Source: Rubrivivax sp.
GTDB lineage: Bacteria > Pseudomonadota > Gammaproteobacteria > Burkholderiales > Burkholderiaceae_C
Direction of reading: 5' to 3'
DNA length: 56,734 bases
Assembly (NCBI GenBank): GCA_022842305.1
Contig: JALHPY010000015.1
Span: forward strand, 1 to 56,734
Part shown: positions 25,559 through 35,234 of the stretch, piece after piece
Layout: every line of letters starts with the position of its first letter
How positions within the stretch are numbered: the first letter of the stretch is position 1
Notes under the pieces: model-generated
What the model was told of the DNA's origin: nothing
The model's database searches: none
The model's input: only the letters and a program-made list of their open reading frames with translations
Program-made: the position numbers and the translations under genes

Positions 25559-26170
25559 TCACGCTGCGGACACGCGCCGCCACAGCGACGCGTGCACCGC
25601 ACCGGCGCGCAGATGGCGCCAGGGCTCCAGACCCGGCAGCGCTTCGGGCGGGGCTTCACCGGTTTCCAGGTACAGCAGCCCGCCTTCGGCCAGCAGCGGT
25701 GTGGCCAGGGCCACGGCCGGCTGCGCCAGAGCGGCGTCGAAAGGCGGGTCCAGCAGCACCAGGTCCCAGCGCGCCGGATCGGCCGAGCCCATCCAGCTCA
25801 GCGCGTCGCTGCGCTGTACGCGCAGCGCGGTGGCGCCCAGGCGCTGGCGGCTGGCATCCAGGCTGGCCACCAGGGCCGGGTCGCGCTCCAGCAGCAGGGT
25901 CTCTGCCGCGCCGCGCGAAGCAGCCTCGAAACCCAGGGCGCCGCTGCCGGCAAAGGCGTCGAGCACGCGCCAGCCGCTCAGATCCTGGCCCAGCCAGTTG
26001 AACAGGGTCTCGCGCACGCGGTCGGGCGTGGGCCGCAGGCCGGGGCGATCGGCCACCGGCAGCTTGCTGCGCTTCCATTGGCCGCCGATCAGGCGCACCT
26101 CGCGCGGCAGCACGTTCTGCGGGCGCGGCGGGCGGGGCTTGCCGCCGGGCCAGGTGGCGGGCGGCTTCAC
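25559..26170 (-). CDS. rsmD: 16S rRNA (guanine966-N2)-methyltransferase
   Basis: The product is 203 residues from a GTG at 26170 that overlaps the hisF stop (GTGA). Features: [28 protein letters not shown], the SAM motif [18 protein letters not shown], and the catalytic LLDPPFD. The coupling to hisF joins rRNA modification to the histidine genes and replaces the hisI/hisE genes that usually follow hisF. Confidence 0.94.
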   Translation of the reverse strand: MKPPATWPGGKPRPPRPQNVLPREVRLIGGQWKRSKLPVADRPGLRPTPDRVRETLFNWLGQDLSGWRVLDAFAGSGALGFEAASRGAAETLLLERDPALVASLDASRQRLGATALRVQRSDALSWMGSADPARWDLVLLDPPFDAALAQPAVALATPLLAEGGLLYLETGEAPPEALPGLEPWRHLRAGAVHASLWRRVSAA

Positions 26171-26943
26171 AGGCGCACCGGGATGCCGTCGCGCGCCATC
26201 AGCGCCTTGGCCTGGCCCACCGTGAACTCGCCGTAGTGGAAGATGCTGGCCGCCAGCACCGCGTCGGCGCCGCCGATGCGTATGCCGTCGGCCAGGTGCT
26301 GCAGGCTGCCCACGCCGCCCGAGGCGATCACCGGCACCGGCACGGCGTCGGCCACGGCGCGCGTGAGCTCGAGGTCGAAGCCGCTCTTGGTGCCGTCGCG
26401 ATCCATGCTGGTGAGCAGGATCTCGCCCGCGCCCAGCTCGGCCATGCGCGTGGCCCAGGCCACGGCGTCCAGGCCGGTGTTCTTGCGCCCGCCGTGGGTG
26501 TAGACGTCCCAGCCGGCCACGGCCTGGCCCTGGGCATCGCGCCGGCGCTTGGCATCGATGGCCACCACGATGCACTGCGCACCGTACTTGTCGGACGCGT
26601 CGCGGATGACCTGCGGCTCGGCCACCGCGGCCGAGTTGAAGCTGACCTTGTCGGCACCGGCGTTGAGCAGGCGCCGCACGTCGGCCACCGTGCGCACGCC
26701 GCCGCCCACGGTGAGCGGGATGAAGACCTGCGAGGCCACCGCCTCGATGATGTGCAGGATCAGGTCGCGGCCATCGCTGGTGGCGGTGATGTCCAGGAAG
26801 GTCAGCTCGTCGGCGCCCTGCTCGTTGTAGCGGGCGGCGATCTCCACGGGATCGCCGGCATCGCGCAGCTCGACGAAGTTGACGCCTTTGACCACGCGGC
26901 CACCAGTGACGTCCAGGCAGGGAATGATGCGCTTGGCGAGCAT
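26167..26943 (-). CDS. hisF: Imidazole glycerol phosphate synthase, cyclase subunit
   Basis: With HisH it converts PRFAR to IGP and AICAR. The product is 258 residues from ATG 26943 ([11 protein letters not shown]). Catalytic Asp in [13 protein letters not shown] and Asp in VVAIDAKRR are visible, as are [10 protein letters not shown] and [10 protein letters not shown] phosphate-binding loops. It is cut off from hisA by an oppositely oriented PEP-CTERM gene, so it needs its own promoter. Confidence 0.97.
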   Translation of the reverse strand: MLAKRIIPCLDVTGGRVVKGVNFVELRDAGDPVEIAARYNEQGADELTFLDITATSDGRDLILHIIEAVASQVFIPLTVGGGVRTVADVRRLLNAGADKVSFNSAAVAEPQVIRDASDKYGAQCIVVAIDAKRRRDAQGQAVAGWDVYTHGGRKNTGLDAVAWATRMAELGAGEILLTSMDRDGTKSGFDLELTRAVADAVPVPVIASGGVGSLQHLADGIRIGGADAVLAASIFHYGEFTVGQAKALMARDGIPVRL

Positions 26944-27085
26944 GGGCTTGGGACCTTGAAGTGACCTGGGATTATCCCTGCCCCTAGCTCGAAGAGCCGG
27001 ACGCATGGAATGGGTGACCCGACCGGCACGTAGAACCAACTGGAGGGCTTTCCTTCGGTATGGCCACATCGAGGAGTCTCGCGTG

Positions 27086-27688
27086 ATGCGCGTTCAAACA
27101 CTGCTATCGACCGCCCTGGTCGCTGCCGCCTTTGCGGCTCCTGCCCAGGCGCACATCATCGTGTTCCAAGGCAGCTTCGCTCCAGAAGCCAGCGGTGCCA
27201 CTGGCTCCGGATCGTTGACGCTTGAGTGGGACCAAGATGGCCACTCGCTGTTTATCGACGCATCGTTCGCTGGGCTGTCGGGTAACACCTCCAACGCGCA
27301 TATCCATTGCTGCACGGCAGCACCCCTCACCGGCCTGGCCGGCGTGGCTCTTGGCTCCACCAGCCCGACTCCGCCTTCGCCCATCCTGCCCTTCTTCCCG
27401 CTTGGAGTGAAGTCAGGCACATACACGAGGGTGATCGACCTGAGCTCCACCGCCAGCTACAGCGCCGGCTTCGTCAGCGCCAGCGGCGGCACCGCGGCAG
27501 GCGCAGAAGCCAGGCTCATGGCGAACCTTACTTCCGGCAATGCGTACTTCAACATCCACTCGACGACATTCGGTGGCGGCGAGATCCGCGCCTTCGTCAC
27601 CGCAGTCCCCGAGCCCGAGACTTACGCGATGATGTTCGGCGGTCTGGCCTTGATGGGCGCCATGCTGCGCCGTCGTCGGCAGTCCTGA
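27086..27688 (+). CDS. CHRD-domain protein with PEP-CTERM sorting signal
   Basis: The product is 200 residues. Signal peptide about 1-22 ([17 protein letters not shown]). The mature part is CHRD-like: [19 protein letters not shown] and [15 protein letters not shown]. The C-terminus is a classical PEP-CTERM tail: [13 protein letters not shown], a hydrophobic segment and RRRRQ. Such proteins are exported and anchored or processed by exosortase and tend to accompany exopolysaccharide. ATG 27086 and GTG 27083 are both possible starts. It is oriented against the histidine genes on either side, so it is an insertion in the operon. No EpsH/exosortase gene is in view. Confidence 0.9.
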   Translation: MRVQTLLSTALVAAAFAAPAQAHIIVFQGSFAPEASGATGSGSLTLEWDQDGHSLFIDASFAGLSGNTSNAHIHCCTAAPLTGLAGVALGSTSPTPPSPILPFFPLGVKSGTYTRVIDLSSTASYSAGFVSASGGTAAGAEARLMANLTSGNAYFNIHSTTFGGGEIRAFVTAVPEPETYAMMFGGLALMGAMLRRRRQS

Positions 27689-27707
27689 GCTGGATTTCGT
27701 GGCCAAC

Positions 27708-27731
27708 GCAGGCGGCCCGCGGGCCGCCTGC
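27708..27731. terminator. Perfect 24-bp GC palindrome between convergent genes
   Basis: GCAGGCGGCCCG is followed directly by its reverse complement. It lies between the ends of the PEP-CTERM gene and hisA and likely stops transcription from both sides. Confidence 0.65.
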
Positions 27732-27738
27732 GGTCGCT

Positions 27739-28482
27739 TCAGCGGCCCGCCAGTTCCTCGGCGCGCGCCTGCGCCGCAGCAAAATCCAAGTCGCCGTTGT
27801 AGATGCTGCGGCCGCAGATCACGCCGCTGATGCCCTCGAACTCCACCGCGCACAGCTTCTCGATGTCGGCCAGGCCGGACAAGCCGCCCGAGGCGATGAC
27901 GGGGATGGTCAGCGCCTGCGCCAGCTTCACCGTGGCCTCGATGTTGATGCCGGTGAGCATGCCGTCGCGGCCGATGTCGGTGTAGATCACGCCCTCGACG
28001 CCGTAGTCCTCGAACTTCTTGGCCAAGTCCACCACTTCGTGACCGGTGAGCTTGCTCCAGCCGTCGGTGGCCACGCGGCCGTCGCGTGCGTCCAGGCCCA
28101 CGATGATGTGGCCGCCGAATGCCGTGCAGGCGTCCTTCAGGAAGCCCGGGCTCTTGACCGCGGCCGTGCCGATGATCACGTAGCTCAGGCCGTCGTCGAG
28201 GTAGCGCTCGATGGTGTCCAGGTCACGTATGCCGCCGCCCAGCTGCACCGGGATCTCATCGCCGACCTCGCGCAGGATGGCCTTGACCGCGCTTTCATTG
28301 ATGGGCCGGCCGGCAAAGGCGCCGTTGAGGTCGACCAGGTGCAGGCGACGGGCGCCTGCATCCAACCAGCGGCGCGCCATGGCCGCCGGGTCTTCGCCGA
28401 AGGTGGTGGAGGCCTGCATGTCGCCTTGTTGCAGGCGGACGCACTTGCCGTCCTTGAGATCGATGGCCGGTATCAGCAGCAT
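27739..28482 (-). CDS. hisA: ProFAR isomerase
   Basis: It isomerises ProFAR to PRFAR. The product is 247 residues; catalytic Asp8 in [14 protein letters not shown], the second Asp in [10 protein letters not shown], and phosphate loops QLGGGIRDL and [10 protein letters not shown] are present. It follows hisH by 60 bp. Confidence 0.97.
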   Translation of the reverse strand: MLLIPAIDLKDGKCVRLQQGDMQASTTFGEDPAAMARRWLDAGARRLHLVDLNGAFAGRPINESAVKAILREVGDEIPVQLGGGIRDLDTIERYLDDGLSYVIIGTAAVKSPGFLKDACTAFGGHIIVGLDARDGRVATDGWSKLTGHEVVDLAKKFEDYGVEGVIYTDIGRDGMLTGINIEATVKLAQALTIPVIASGGLSGLADIEKLCAVEFEGISGVICGRSIYNGDLDFAAAQARAEELAGR

Positions 28483-28542
28483 GGCTCGGGAGGAGCGTGG
28501 TGGGGGAAGTGGTGAAGAAGAGCGGGGCAGCCAGCGGGGGGC

Positions 28543-29184
28543 TCAGGGCTTCCAGCGCAGGAAGTTACGGTACAGGGCCAGGCCGTGCTCGGCGCTCTTC
28601 TCGGGGTGAAACTGGGTGGCAAAAATGTTATCCCGCGCCAGCGCGCAGGTAAAGCGCGGGCCGTAGTCCGTTTCGCCCGCGGTGTGGTGCGGGTCCGACG
28701 GGCAGGCATGGTAGCTGTGCACGAAGTAGAACCAGCTGCCATCGGGCACACCGTCCCACAGGGCGTGGGCATGTTGCTGCACGCGGTTCCAGCCCATCTG
28801 CGGCACCTTGTAACGGCTGCCGTCGGGTTGGCGCTGGCCTTCCAGGCGGAAGCGGCGCACCTGGCCGGGGATCAGCCCCAGGCCGGGCGTGTCCTGCTCT
28901 TCGCTGTGGTCCAGCAGCATCTGCATGCCCACGCACACGCCCATCAGCGGCTTGTGGGCGGCGGCGTGCAGCACGGCATCTTTCAGGCCGGAGTCGTGCA
29001 GCTCGCGCATGCAGTCGCGCATCGCACCCTGGCCGGGCAGGACCACGCGTTCGGCGGCGTAGACCTCTTCCGGCCGCTGCGTCACGATGACCTCGACGCC
29101 GCTGCCCGCGGCCACGTGCAGTACCGCCTGCGAAACGGATCGCAGATTGCCCATGCCGTAGTCGACCACCGCCACCGTGCCCAT
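28543..29184 (-). CDS. hisH: Imidazole glycerol phosphate synthase, glutaminase subunit
   Basis: It supplies ammonia to HisF. The product is 213 residues from ATG 29184. The class I glutaminase triad is visible: Cys in GVCVGMQML, and His and Glu in TQFHPEKS. The N-terminal [14 protein letters not shown] is typical. It starts 2 bp after the hisB stop. Confidence 0.97.
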   Translation of the reverse strand: MGTVAVVDYGMGNLRSVSQAVLHVAAGSGVEVIVTQRPEEVYAAERVVLPGQGAMRDCMRELHDSGLKDAVLHAAAHKPLMGVCVGMQMLLDHSEEQDTPGLGLIPGQVRRFRLEGQRQPDGSRYKVPQMGWNRVQQHAHALWDGVPDGSWFYFVHSYHACPSDPHHTAGETDYGPRFTCALARDNIFATQFHPEKSAEHGLALYRNFLRWKP

Positions 29185-29186
29185 GG

Positions 29187-29780
29187 CTAGAGGGTGCCCT
29201 TGGTCGAGGGGATGACGCCGGCCGAGCGCGGATCGGGCGTCAGCGCCATGCGCAGCGCGCGGGCGAACGCCTTGAAGACCGTTTCGCACTGGTGGTGCGC
29301 GTTCTGGCCCTTGAGGTTGTCGATGTGCAGCGTAACCAGCGCGTGGTTGGCAAAGCCCTGGAAGAACTCGAAGGCCAGCTGCGTGTCGAAGCCGCCGATC
29401 ATGCCGGCCTTGAAGGGCACGTCCATGTGCAGACCGGGGCGGCCCGAGAAGTCGATGACCACGCGCGACAGCGCTTCGTCCAGCGGCACGTAGGCGTGGC
29501 CGTAGCGCGTGATGCCCTTCTTGTCGCCCACGGCCCGGGCCACGGCCATGCCCAGGGTGATGCCCACGTCTTCGACCGTGTGGTGGCCGTCGATGTGCAG
29601 GTCGCCTTCGGCCTGGATGTCCAGGTCGATGAGGCCGTGGCGGGCGATCTGGTCGAGCATGTGGTCGAAGAAACCGATGCCGGTGGCCAGCACGGCCTTG
29701 CCCGTGCCGTCCAGGTCCAGACTGACGCGGATCTTTGTTTCCTGGGTGTCGCGGCGGATGTCCGCGGTGCGGGTGTTCAT
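29187..29780 (-). CDS. hisB: Imidazoleglycerol-phosphate dehydratase
   Basis: The product is 197 residues, the monofunctional form. Metal-binding motifs [11 protein letters not shown] and [17 protein letters not shown] are intact, as is [13 protein letters not shown]. Its ATG overlaps the hisC stop (ATGA at 29777-29780). Confidence 0.97.
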   Translation of the reverse strand: MNTRTADIRRDTQETKIRVSLDLDGTGKAVLATGIGFFDHMLDQIARHGLIDLDIQAEGDLHIDGHHTVEDVGITLGMAVARAVGDKKGITRYGHAYVPLDEALSRVVIDFSGRPGLHMDVPFKAGMIGGFDTQLAFEFFQGFANHALVTLHIDNLKGQNAHHQCETVFKAFARALRMALTPDPRSAGVIPSTKGTL

Positions 29781-30862
29781 AGGCTTTCCTGCAGGGCGCG
29801 CAGCAGCTGCGCATTCTCGGGCGGCGTGCCCACGGTCAGGCGCAGGCAGTTGGCCAGCAGAGGGTGCAGGCCGGCGATGTGCTTGACGAGCACGCCGCGC
29901 GCCTTCAGGCCCTCGAAGGCGCGCTTGGAGTCGGGCACGCGCACCAGGATCATGTTGGCCTCGCTGGGGAAGGGCCGCACGCCGGGCAGGGCCTGCAGCG
30001 CGGCCATCAGCTGCGCGCGCTGTTCGCACAGCAGCGCGGCCTGGCGCGCGTACTCGTCGGCGTGCTGCAGCGCGAAAAGCGCCGCCTCGGCGTTGAGCGC
30101 GCTCACGTTGTAGGGCGGGCGCACCTTGTCGATCTGTTCGATCAAGGCGGATGGCCCGCACAGGTAGCCCAGGCGCACGCCGGCCAGGCCGAACTTGGAC
30201 AGCGTGCGCAGCACCAGCACGTGGTCGTGCGCGGCCATGCGCTGCAGCCAGCTGCGCGAGGCAAAGGGCTGGTAGGCCTCGTCGAAGACCACCAGCCCGC
30301 TCTGCCGGCCCACGGCGGCGACAATGCGATCGATGACCGCGTCGTCCCACAGGTTGGCCGTGGGGTTGTTGGGGTAGGCGATGTAGGTGATGGCGGGGCG
30401 CTGCTGCTCGATGGCTGCGAGCATCGCCGGCTCGTCCAGCTCGAAATCGGCCGTCAGCGACACGCCCACGAAACGCAGGCCGCGCAACCGCGCCGACATC
30501 TCGTACATCACGAAGCCCGGCAGCGGCGCCAGCACCGTGGCACCGGGCACGTCACAGGCCACGGCCAGCAGGTCTATCAGTTCGTCCGAGCCGTTGCCCA
30601 GCATCAGGCCGCAGCCGGGCGGCAGGGCGATGTGGGCCTTGAGCGCCGCCGCCAGATCGGCCACGCAAGCCACCGGGTAGCGGTTGATGGCCACGCGGCC
30701 CAGGCGCTCGCCCAGTTCGCGCTGCAGTTCGGGCGGCAGCGCGAAGGGGTTCTCCATCGCGTCGAGCTTGACCATGCCGGCGCTGGGCTGGATGGCGTAG
30801 GCGTGCGTGGACTGCACGTCCTGGCGGATGGTGGCTCGCAGGCGTTCGGCCAAGGCGCTCAT
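29777..30862 (-). CDS. hisC: Histidinol-phosphate aminotransferase
   Basis: A PLP enzyme of 361 residues. The Schiff-base Lys lies in [16 protein letters not shown]; the [10 protein letters not shown] and [10 protein letters not shown] motifs and the C-terminal Arg in [10 protein letters not shown] are present. Its ATG overlaps the stop of the PIN toxin gene (ATGA at 30859-30862), so in this genome hisC is translationally coupled to a toxin gene instead of to hisD. Confidence 0.97.
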   Translation of the reverse strand: MSALAERLRATIRQDVQSTHAYAIQPSAGMVKLDAMENPFALPPELQRELGERLGRVAINRYPVACVADLAAALKAHIALPPGCGLMLGNGSDELIDLLAVACDVPGATVLAPLPGFVMYEMSARLRGLRFVGVSLTADFELDEPAMLAAIEQQRPAITYIAYPNNPTANLWDDAVIDRIVAAVGRQSGLVVFDEAYQPFASRSWLQRMAAHDHVLVLRTLSKFGLAGVRLGYLCGPSALIEQIDKVRPPYNVSALNAEAALFALQHADEYARQAALLCEQRAQLMAALQALPGVRPFPSEANMILVRVPDSKRAFEGLKARGVLVKHIAGLHPLLANCLRLTVGTPPENAQLLRALQESL

Positions 30863-31305
30863 GCGGGGCTGTCCAGGATCTCGGGGCCGAGGAGGAAGGG
30901 GTTGACGACGCGCACGCCGTCCAGCGTCTGGTCGTGCTGCAGGTCTTCTGTCAGCAGCAGGGTGCAGCCCTGGTGCCGGGCCGCAGCCACCATCAGCGCG
31001 TCCCAGTAGTTGACTTGATAGCGGCTTTCCACGGCCCAGGCGGTTTCCACCGTGGCCTGGTCCACCAGCCAGGGGTTCCATTGCTGGTAGCGGCGCACCT
31101 CGGCACGCGCGTCGCCAGCGCTGATGGCGCGGGTGAAACGCTTGCGCGCGTTGGCATAGAACTCGTGCAGGACCTGGGTACTCAGACGCCCGCAGCGCCG
31201 TTGCCAGCACGATGCCAGCCAGGCGCGCGCGCGGTCGCGCTTGCCGGGGTCGGCGTCGTCGAAGGCGTAGAGCAGCACGTTGGTGTCGACGAAAACTTCG
31301 CTCAT
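30859..31305 (-). CDS. PIN-domain toxin (VapC type)
   Basis: The product is 148 residues. PIN acidic residues are all visible: D7 in VDTNVLLYAFD, E48 in VLHEFY, D102 in NYWDALMVAAA and D121 in LLTEDLQH. VapC toxins cleave tRNA or rRNA and stop translation unless bound by antitoxin. Its ATG overlaps the antitoxin stop (ATGA) and its stop overlaps the hisC start. All catalytic residues are intact, so it is probably active. The target is unknown. Confidence 0.9.
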   Translation of the reverse strand: MSEVFVDTNVLLYAFDDADPGKRDRARAWLASCWQRRCGRLSTQVLHEFYANARKRFTRAISAGDARAEVRRYQQWNPWLVDQATVETAWAVESRYQVNYWDALMVAAARHQGCTLLLTEDLQHDQTLDGVRVVNPFLLGPEILDSPA

Positions 31306-31538
31306 CGCGGCTTGCTGCGGTCGTACATCTCTTCGCGCGTGAGGTAGGGACCGCTGGAGCTGCCCCAGCTGCGGAACTCCAGCGCCTCGCGCATCGCGCG
31401 TTCATACGCGTCGTCGTGGCGCATCTTTTCAGCCAGCAACTCACCCACCAGGCGCGAAACGCTGGTGTTGCGGCGCGCGGCTTCCATGCGCGCCCAGTCG
31501 GCGACGCTGTCTTCCATGGTGACGGTGACGTTCTTCAT
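31302..31538 (-). CDS. Ribbon-helix-helix antitoxin (VapB type)
   Basis: The product is 78 residues from ATG 31538. Residues 1-45 form a CopG-like ribbon-helix-helix (MKNVTVTMEDSVADWARME then NTSVSRLVGELL); the acidic and aromatic tail should wrap the toxin. A promoter and two inverted repeats lie directly upstream, as expected for autoregulation. An ATG at 31586 would run through those operators and is rejected. Confidence 0.85.
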   Translation of the reverse strand: MKNVTVTMEDSVADWARMEAARRNTSVSRLVGELLAEKMRHDDAYERAMREALEFRSWGSSSGPYLTREEMYDRSKPR

Positions 31539-31550
31539 GCTGATGCGAAC

Positions 31551-31600
31551 ACACGAACTTCGTGTTTCACGATTCTCGTGGTGCAAGAATGTCGTGTCAA
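31551..31600 (-). promoter_or_regulatory. Promoter and twin operators of the toxin-antitoxin module
   Basis: On the minus strand TTGACA (31600-31595) is followed after 17 nt by GAGAAT (31577-31572). ACACGAA-C-TTCGTGT (31551-31565) is a perfect palindrome at the expected start site, and CACGA-TTC-TCGTG (31568-31580) overlaps the -10. Both share the CACGA element and suit binding of two antitoxin dimers. The -35 overlaps the hisD-GNAT stop codon. Transcripts from here would also carry hisC-hisB-hisH-hisA. Confidence 0.72.
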
Positions 31601-33417
31601 GACTCCAAGGTGAAGCGCATCACCCGCTCGCCCTCGTCCACCTCACCGGTGTATTCGAAGCCCAGCTTTTCGTAGAAGGGGCCGGCATGGCCCGCATGCA
31701 CGGCATGCGACAGGCCCACGCTTTCCAGCCCCAGGCGCTGCGCCTCGGCGATGACCCAGGCCAGGGCTGCACAGCCGATGCCACGGCGCTGGTGGCGGGC
31801 GTCGACCATCAGCCGCCACACGTAGAGCTGCGGTGCCGGCTGATCGCGGTCCTGGCGCGCGTCGTAGACCAGCAGCAGGCCGACCGGCACGTCGCCGTCG
31901 TACAGCGCCAGCGGCCGGCTGGCGGGCTCGTACGCGGCCTGGGCCAGCGAGCGCGCTACGGGTGCCACCAGCCGCTGCTGCCCGGCCGCGACTTCCAGCT
32001 TCAACACCGCATCGACGTTGGCGGCCGTGACCTCGCGCACGCTGAAGTCCAGCGCTGCAGGCAGCGGGCGCGCTGCGTCGACGGACAAGCGCATCTCCGC
32101 CGAAGCATCCACCATGCGCAGCTCCGCTGCGCGGGCATGCCCCTGCAGCCCCTCGCCATACGCCAGCTCGGCCGCGATCGGCCCCAGCACCTGCGCGCCG
32201 GCGGCGCTGACCTCGATCAGGCTGCTGCGCTTGACGAAGTCGTACACCCCCAGCGGCGAGCTGAAGCGCGCCGTTCCCGAGGTGGGCAGCACGTGGTTGG
32301 GCCCGGCGCAGTAGTCGCCCAGGCTTTCGCTGGTGTAGGCGCCCAGGAAGATGGCGCCGGCGTGGCGCAGCAGCGGCTCCCACTGGCCGGGCTCGCGCGC
32401 GCTGACCTCCAGGTGCTCGGGCGCCACGCGGTTGCTGATGGCGCAGGCTTCTTCCATGCTGCGCGTGAGGATCAGCGCGCCGCGGCCTTCCAGGCTGGCG
32501 CGGATGACGTCGCGGCGCGGCATCTCGGGCAGCAGGCGCTCTATTGCCGCCTGCACCGCGGCGATGTAGGCCGCGTCGGGGCACAGCAGGATGCTCTGCG
32601 CCAGCTCGTCGTGCTCGGCCTGGCTGAACAGATCCATGGCCACCCAGTCGGCCGGCGTGCTGCCGTCGGCCAGCACCAGGATCTCGCTGGGCCCGGCGAT
32701 CATGTCGATGCCCACCTGGCCGAAGACTCGGCGCTTGGCGCTGGCCACGTAGGCATTGCCGGGCCCGGTGATCTTGTCCACGCGCGGCACCGTGGCCGTG
32801 CCCCAGGCCAGCGCCGCCACGGCCTGCGCCCCGCCCAGCGTGAAGACGCGCTGCACGCCCGCCACGTGCGCGGCGGCCAGCACCAGCGGGTTGCGTTCGC
32901 CACCCGGCGTGGGCACCACCATGATGATCTCGGCCACGCCCGCCACCTGGGCGGGGATGGCGTTCATCAGCACGCTGCTGGGATAGGCAGCCTTGCCACC
33001 GGGCACATAGATGCCCACGCGGTCCAGCGGCGTGACCTTCTGGCCCAGCAGCGAACCGTCGCGGTCGCGGTATTGCCAGCTGCGCGAGCTGGCGTCCAGC
33101 TGGCGCTGGTGGAAGTCGCGCACGCGCTCGGCCGCGGCCTGCAGCGCATCGCGCCGCGCCGGCGCCAGGCTGTCGAAGGCGGCGCGCAGTTCGGCGGCGC
33201 CGATTTCCAGATCGGCCATGGTCGTGGCCTGCACGCCGTCCAGCCGTGCCGTCAACTCCAGCAGCGCCGCATCACCGCGCGCGCGCACGTCGTCGATGAT
33301 CGCGGCCACGCGGCCTTCGATGGCCGCATCGGTCTCGGCCGACCAGTGCTGCAGCGCGGTGAAGGCGGCCTCGAAGTCGGGCTGCGCCGTGCTGAGGTGG
33401 CGGATGGCAACGCTCAT
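31597..33417 (-). CDS. hisD: Histidinol dehydrogenase fused to a C-terminal GNAT acetyltransferase
   Basis: The product is 606 residues in one open frame. Residues 1 to about 436 are a complete HisD, the last enzyme of histidine synthesis: [15 protein letters not shown] (213-229), zinc ligands in FSQAEHD (Q266, H269), catalytic PEHLEV (E334, H335), and H427 in [12 protein letters not shown], the counterpart of the last active-site His. After a linker (437-456), residues about 457-606 are a GNAT domain: [18 protein letters not shown] with the acetyl-CoA loop (544-548), and the [12 protein letters not shown] motif. The GNAT part looks most like PaiA/BltD-type polyamine acetyltransferases. HisD alone is about 430-440 residues, so this is a real fusion on the sequence given. 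Its start overlaps the hisG stop (ATGA). Confidence 0.93.
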   Translation of the reverse strand: MSVAIRHLSTAQPDFEAAFTALQHWSAETDAAIEGRVAAIIDDVRARGDAALLELTARLDGVQATTMADLEIGAAELRAAFDSLAPARRDALQAAAERVRDFHQRQLDASSRSWQYRDRDGSLLGQKVTPLDRVGIYVPGGKAAYPSSVLMNAIPAQVAGVAEIIMVVPTPGGERNPLVLAAAHVAGVQRVFTLGGAQAVAALAWGTATVPRVDKITGPGNAYVASAKRRVFGQVGIDMIAGPSEILVLADGSTPADWVAMDLFSQAEHDELAQSILLCPDAAYIAAVQAAIERLLPEMPRRDVIRASLEGRGALILTRSMEEACAISNRVAPEHLEVSAREPGQWEPLLRHAGAIFLGAYTSESLGDYCAGPNHVLPTSGTARFSSPLGVYDFVKRSSLIEVSAAGAQVLGPIAAELAYGEGLQGHARAAELRMVDASAEMRLSVDAARPLPAALDFSVREVTAANVDAVLKLEVAAGQQRLVAPVARSLAQAAYEPASRPLALYDGDVPVGLLLVYDARQDRDQPAPQLYVWRLMVDARHQRRGIGCAALAWVIAEAQRLGLESVGLSHAVHAGHAGPFYEKLGFEYTGEVDEGERVMRFTLES

Positions 33418-34076
33418 TGGGCGTTCACCGCCGCTTCGAAGGCATCGATCAGCGCGCGCATCGGCTCGCGCTTGAGCTTGAGCGCCGCCGGGTTGACCAC
33501 CAGGCGCGAGCTGATGTCCATGATGTGCTCCACCTCGAGCAGGTGGTTGGCCTTGAGCGTGCTGCCGGTGCTGACCAGGTCGACGATGGCATCGGCCAGG
33601 CCGGTGAGCGGCGCCAGCTCCATCGAGCCGTAGAGCTTGATCAGGTCGACGTGCACGCCCTTGGTGGCGAAGTGCTGGCGCGCGCAGTGCGTGTACTTGG
33701 TGGCCACGCGGATGCGCGAACCCTGGCGCACGGCGCTGTCGTAGTCGAAGTCCTCGCGCACGGCCACGCTCAGGCGGCAGCGCGCGATCTTCAGGTCCAG
33801 CGGGCGATACAGGCCGATCCCGCCGCCGGATGCCGCGTCGGCCGCGTGTTCCAGCAGCACGTCCAGCCCGGCCACGCCCAGGTCGGCGCCGCCGTGCTGC
33901 ACGTAAGTGGGCACGTCGGTGGCGCGCACCAGCACCACGCGCAGGTCGGGCCGGCTGGTGCCGATGATGAGCTTGCGGCTCTTCTCGGGGTCTTCGAGCA
34001 CCTCGATACCGGCCGCGCGCAACAGCGGCAGCGAGTCGTCGAAGATGCGTCCCTTGGACAGTGCGAGCGTGATCAT
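33414..34076 (-). CDS. hisG: ATP phosphoribosyltransferase, short form
   Basis: First enzyme of histidine synthesis. The product is 220 residues from ATG 34076 ([14 protein letters not shown]). It is the short catalytic form without the regulatory ACT-like domain, so it should need HisZ, which is not in the window. [10 protein letters not shown] and the PRPP-binding [14 protein letters not shown] are present. In relatives murA normally precedes it; here bolA is 84 bp upstream. Confidence 0.96.
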   Translation of the reverse strand: MITLALSKGRIFDDSLPLLRAAGIEVLEDPEKSRKLIIGTSRPDLRVVLVRATDVPTYVQHGGADLGVAGLDVLLEHAADAASGGGIGLYRPLDLKIARCRLSVAVREDFDYDSAVRQGSRIRVATKYTHCARQHFATKGVHVDLIKLYGSMELAPLTGLADAIVDLVSTGSTLKANHLLEVEHIMDISSRLVVNPAALKLKREPMRALIDAFEAAVNAQ

Positions 34077-34160
34077 CGGTTTGGGCTGGACGGTACACGC
34101 GGGCAGATGCTGCACGCGCTACGGCGCGCAAGCAGCCCCGCGGCGCACCGCAGGGGTCGT

Positions 34161-34433
34161 TCAGTGATGGAGGTGCTGGTCGGGCGCCGAAGGATCGGCG
34201 GCGTACTCGGCGGGGGTGAGCGTCTTCATCGAGAGCGCATGAATCTGCTCGCGCATCCTGTCGCCCAGCACCGCATACACCTTCTGGTGGCGGCGCACGC
34301 GCGGCAGGCCTTCGAAGGCGGTGGAGACGATGGTGGCGAAGAAGTGGCGGCCGTCGCCGTCGACTTCACAGCGCTCGCAGGGCAGGCCGGCGGCGATGAA
34401 ATCGCGCACCTGTTGGGGAGTGGGTTCGGACAT
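34161..34433 (-). CDS. BolA/IbaG family protein
   Basis: The product is 90 residues. The BolA fold is recognisable by [37 protein letters not shown] and the [11 protein letters not shown] end. Such proteins partner with monothiol glutaredoxins in iron-sulfur handling. The His-rich C-terminus (DQHLHH) is unusual. It lies between the ABC-2 transporter and hisG. Confidence 0.9.
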   Translation of the reverse strand: MSEPTPQQVRDFIAAGLPCERCEVDGDGRHFFATIVSTAFEGLPRVRRHQKVYAVLGDRMREQIHALSMKTLTPAEYAADPSAPDQHLHH

Positions 34434-34472
34434 GGTGGCGCGATTGTCGCAGGGCTTGCTCGGTTGGGTAGC

Positions 34473-35234
34473 TCAGCTGCGCAGCTTGTAGCCACTGGAC
34501 AGCAGGCGCAACGCGATCGCCGCCGCCACGCAGAAGCTGCCGCCCACCACCGCCAGGCTGAGCCAGGGCGAGACGTCGCTCACGCCGAAGAAGCCGCGGC
34601 GGAAGCCGTCGATCATGTAGAAGAAGGGGTTGAGATGGCTCACCGTCTGCCACAGCCCAGGCAACGACTTGACCGAGTAGAAGACGCCCGACAGAAACGT
34701 CATGGGCATGATGATGAAGTTCTGGAAGGCCGCCACCTGGTCGAACTTCTCGGCCCACAGCCCGGCCACCAGGCCCAGCGAGCCCAGCATGCCGGCGCCC
34801 AAAGCGGCGAACACGATGATCCACCAGGGCTCGGCCAGGCGCAGCGGCGCAAACCACAGCGTCACCAGGAAGACCCCGGCGCCCACCGCCAGCCCGCGCA
34901 CCATCGATGCGCCCACGTAGGCCACGAACCAGGTGGCCGGCGTCAGCGGTGTGACCAGCAGGAACACCAGGTTGCCGGTGATCTTGCTCTGGATGAGCGA
35001 GCTGCTGCTGTTGGCAAAGGCGTTCTGCAGCACGCTCATCATCACCAGCCCGGGGATCAAAAAGCTGGTGTAGCCCACGCCCGGAAAGGCCTCGACATGG
35101 TCTTCGAGCACGTGGCCGAAGATCAGCAGGTACATCACCGCAGTGAGCACGGGCGCTGCCACGGTCTGTACGGCCACCTTCCAGAAGCGCAGGATCTCCT
35201 TGCGGAACAGGGTTCCGGCACCGGCAAAGTTCAT
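34473..35234 (-). CDS. ABC-2 type transporter permease
   Basis: The product is 253 residues with about six membrane segments and the ABC-2 signature region (MPMTFLSGVFYSVKSLPG, HLNPFFYMIDGFRRGFFG). Its ATG overlaps the ATPase stop (ATGA). Close relatives are annotated YadH-like; the substrate is unknown, perhaps a lipid or polysaccharide. Confidence 0.9.
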   Translation of the reverse strand: MNFAGAGTLFRKEILRFWKVAVQTVAAPVLTAVMYLLIFGHVLEDHVEAFPGVGYTSFLIPGLVMMSVLQNAFANSSSSLIQSKITGNLVFLLVTPLTPATWFVAYVGASMVRGLAVGAGVFLVTLWFAPLRLAEPWWIIVFAALGAGMLGSLGLVAGLWAEKFDQVAAFQNFIIMPMTFLSGVFYSVKSLPGLWQTVSHLNPFFYMIDGFRRGFFGVSDVSPWLSLAVVGGSFCVAAAIALRLLSSGYKLRS

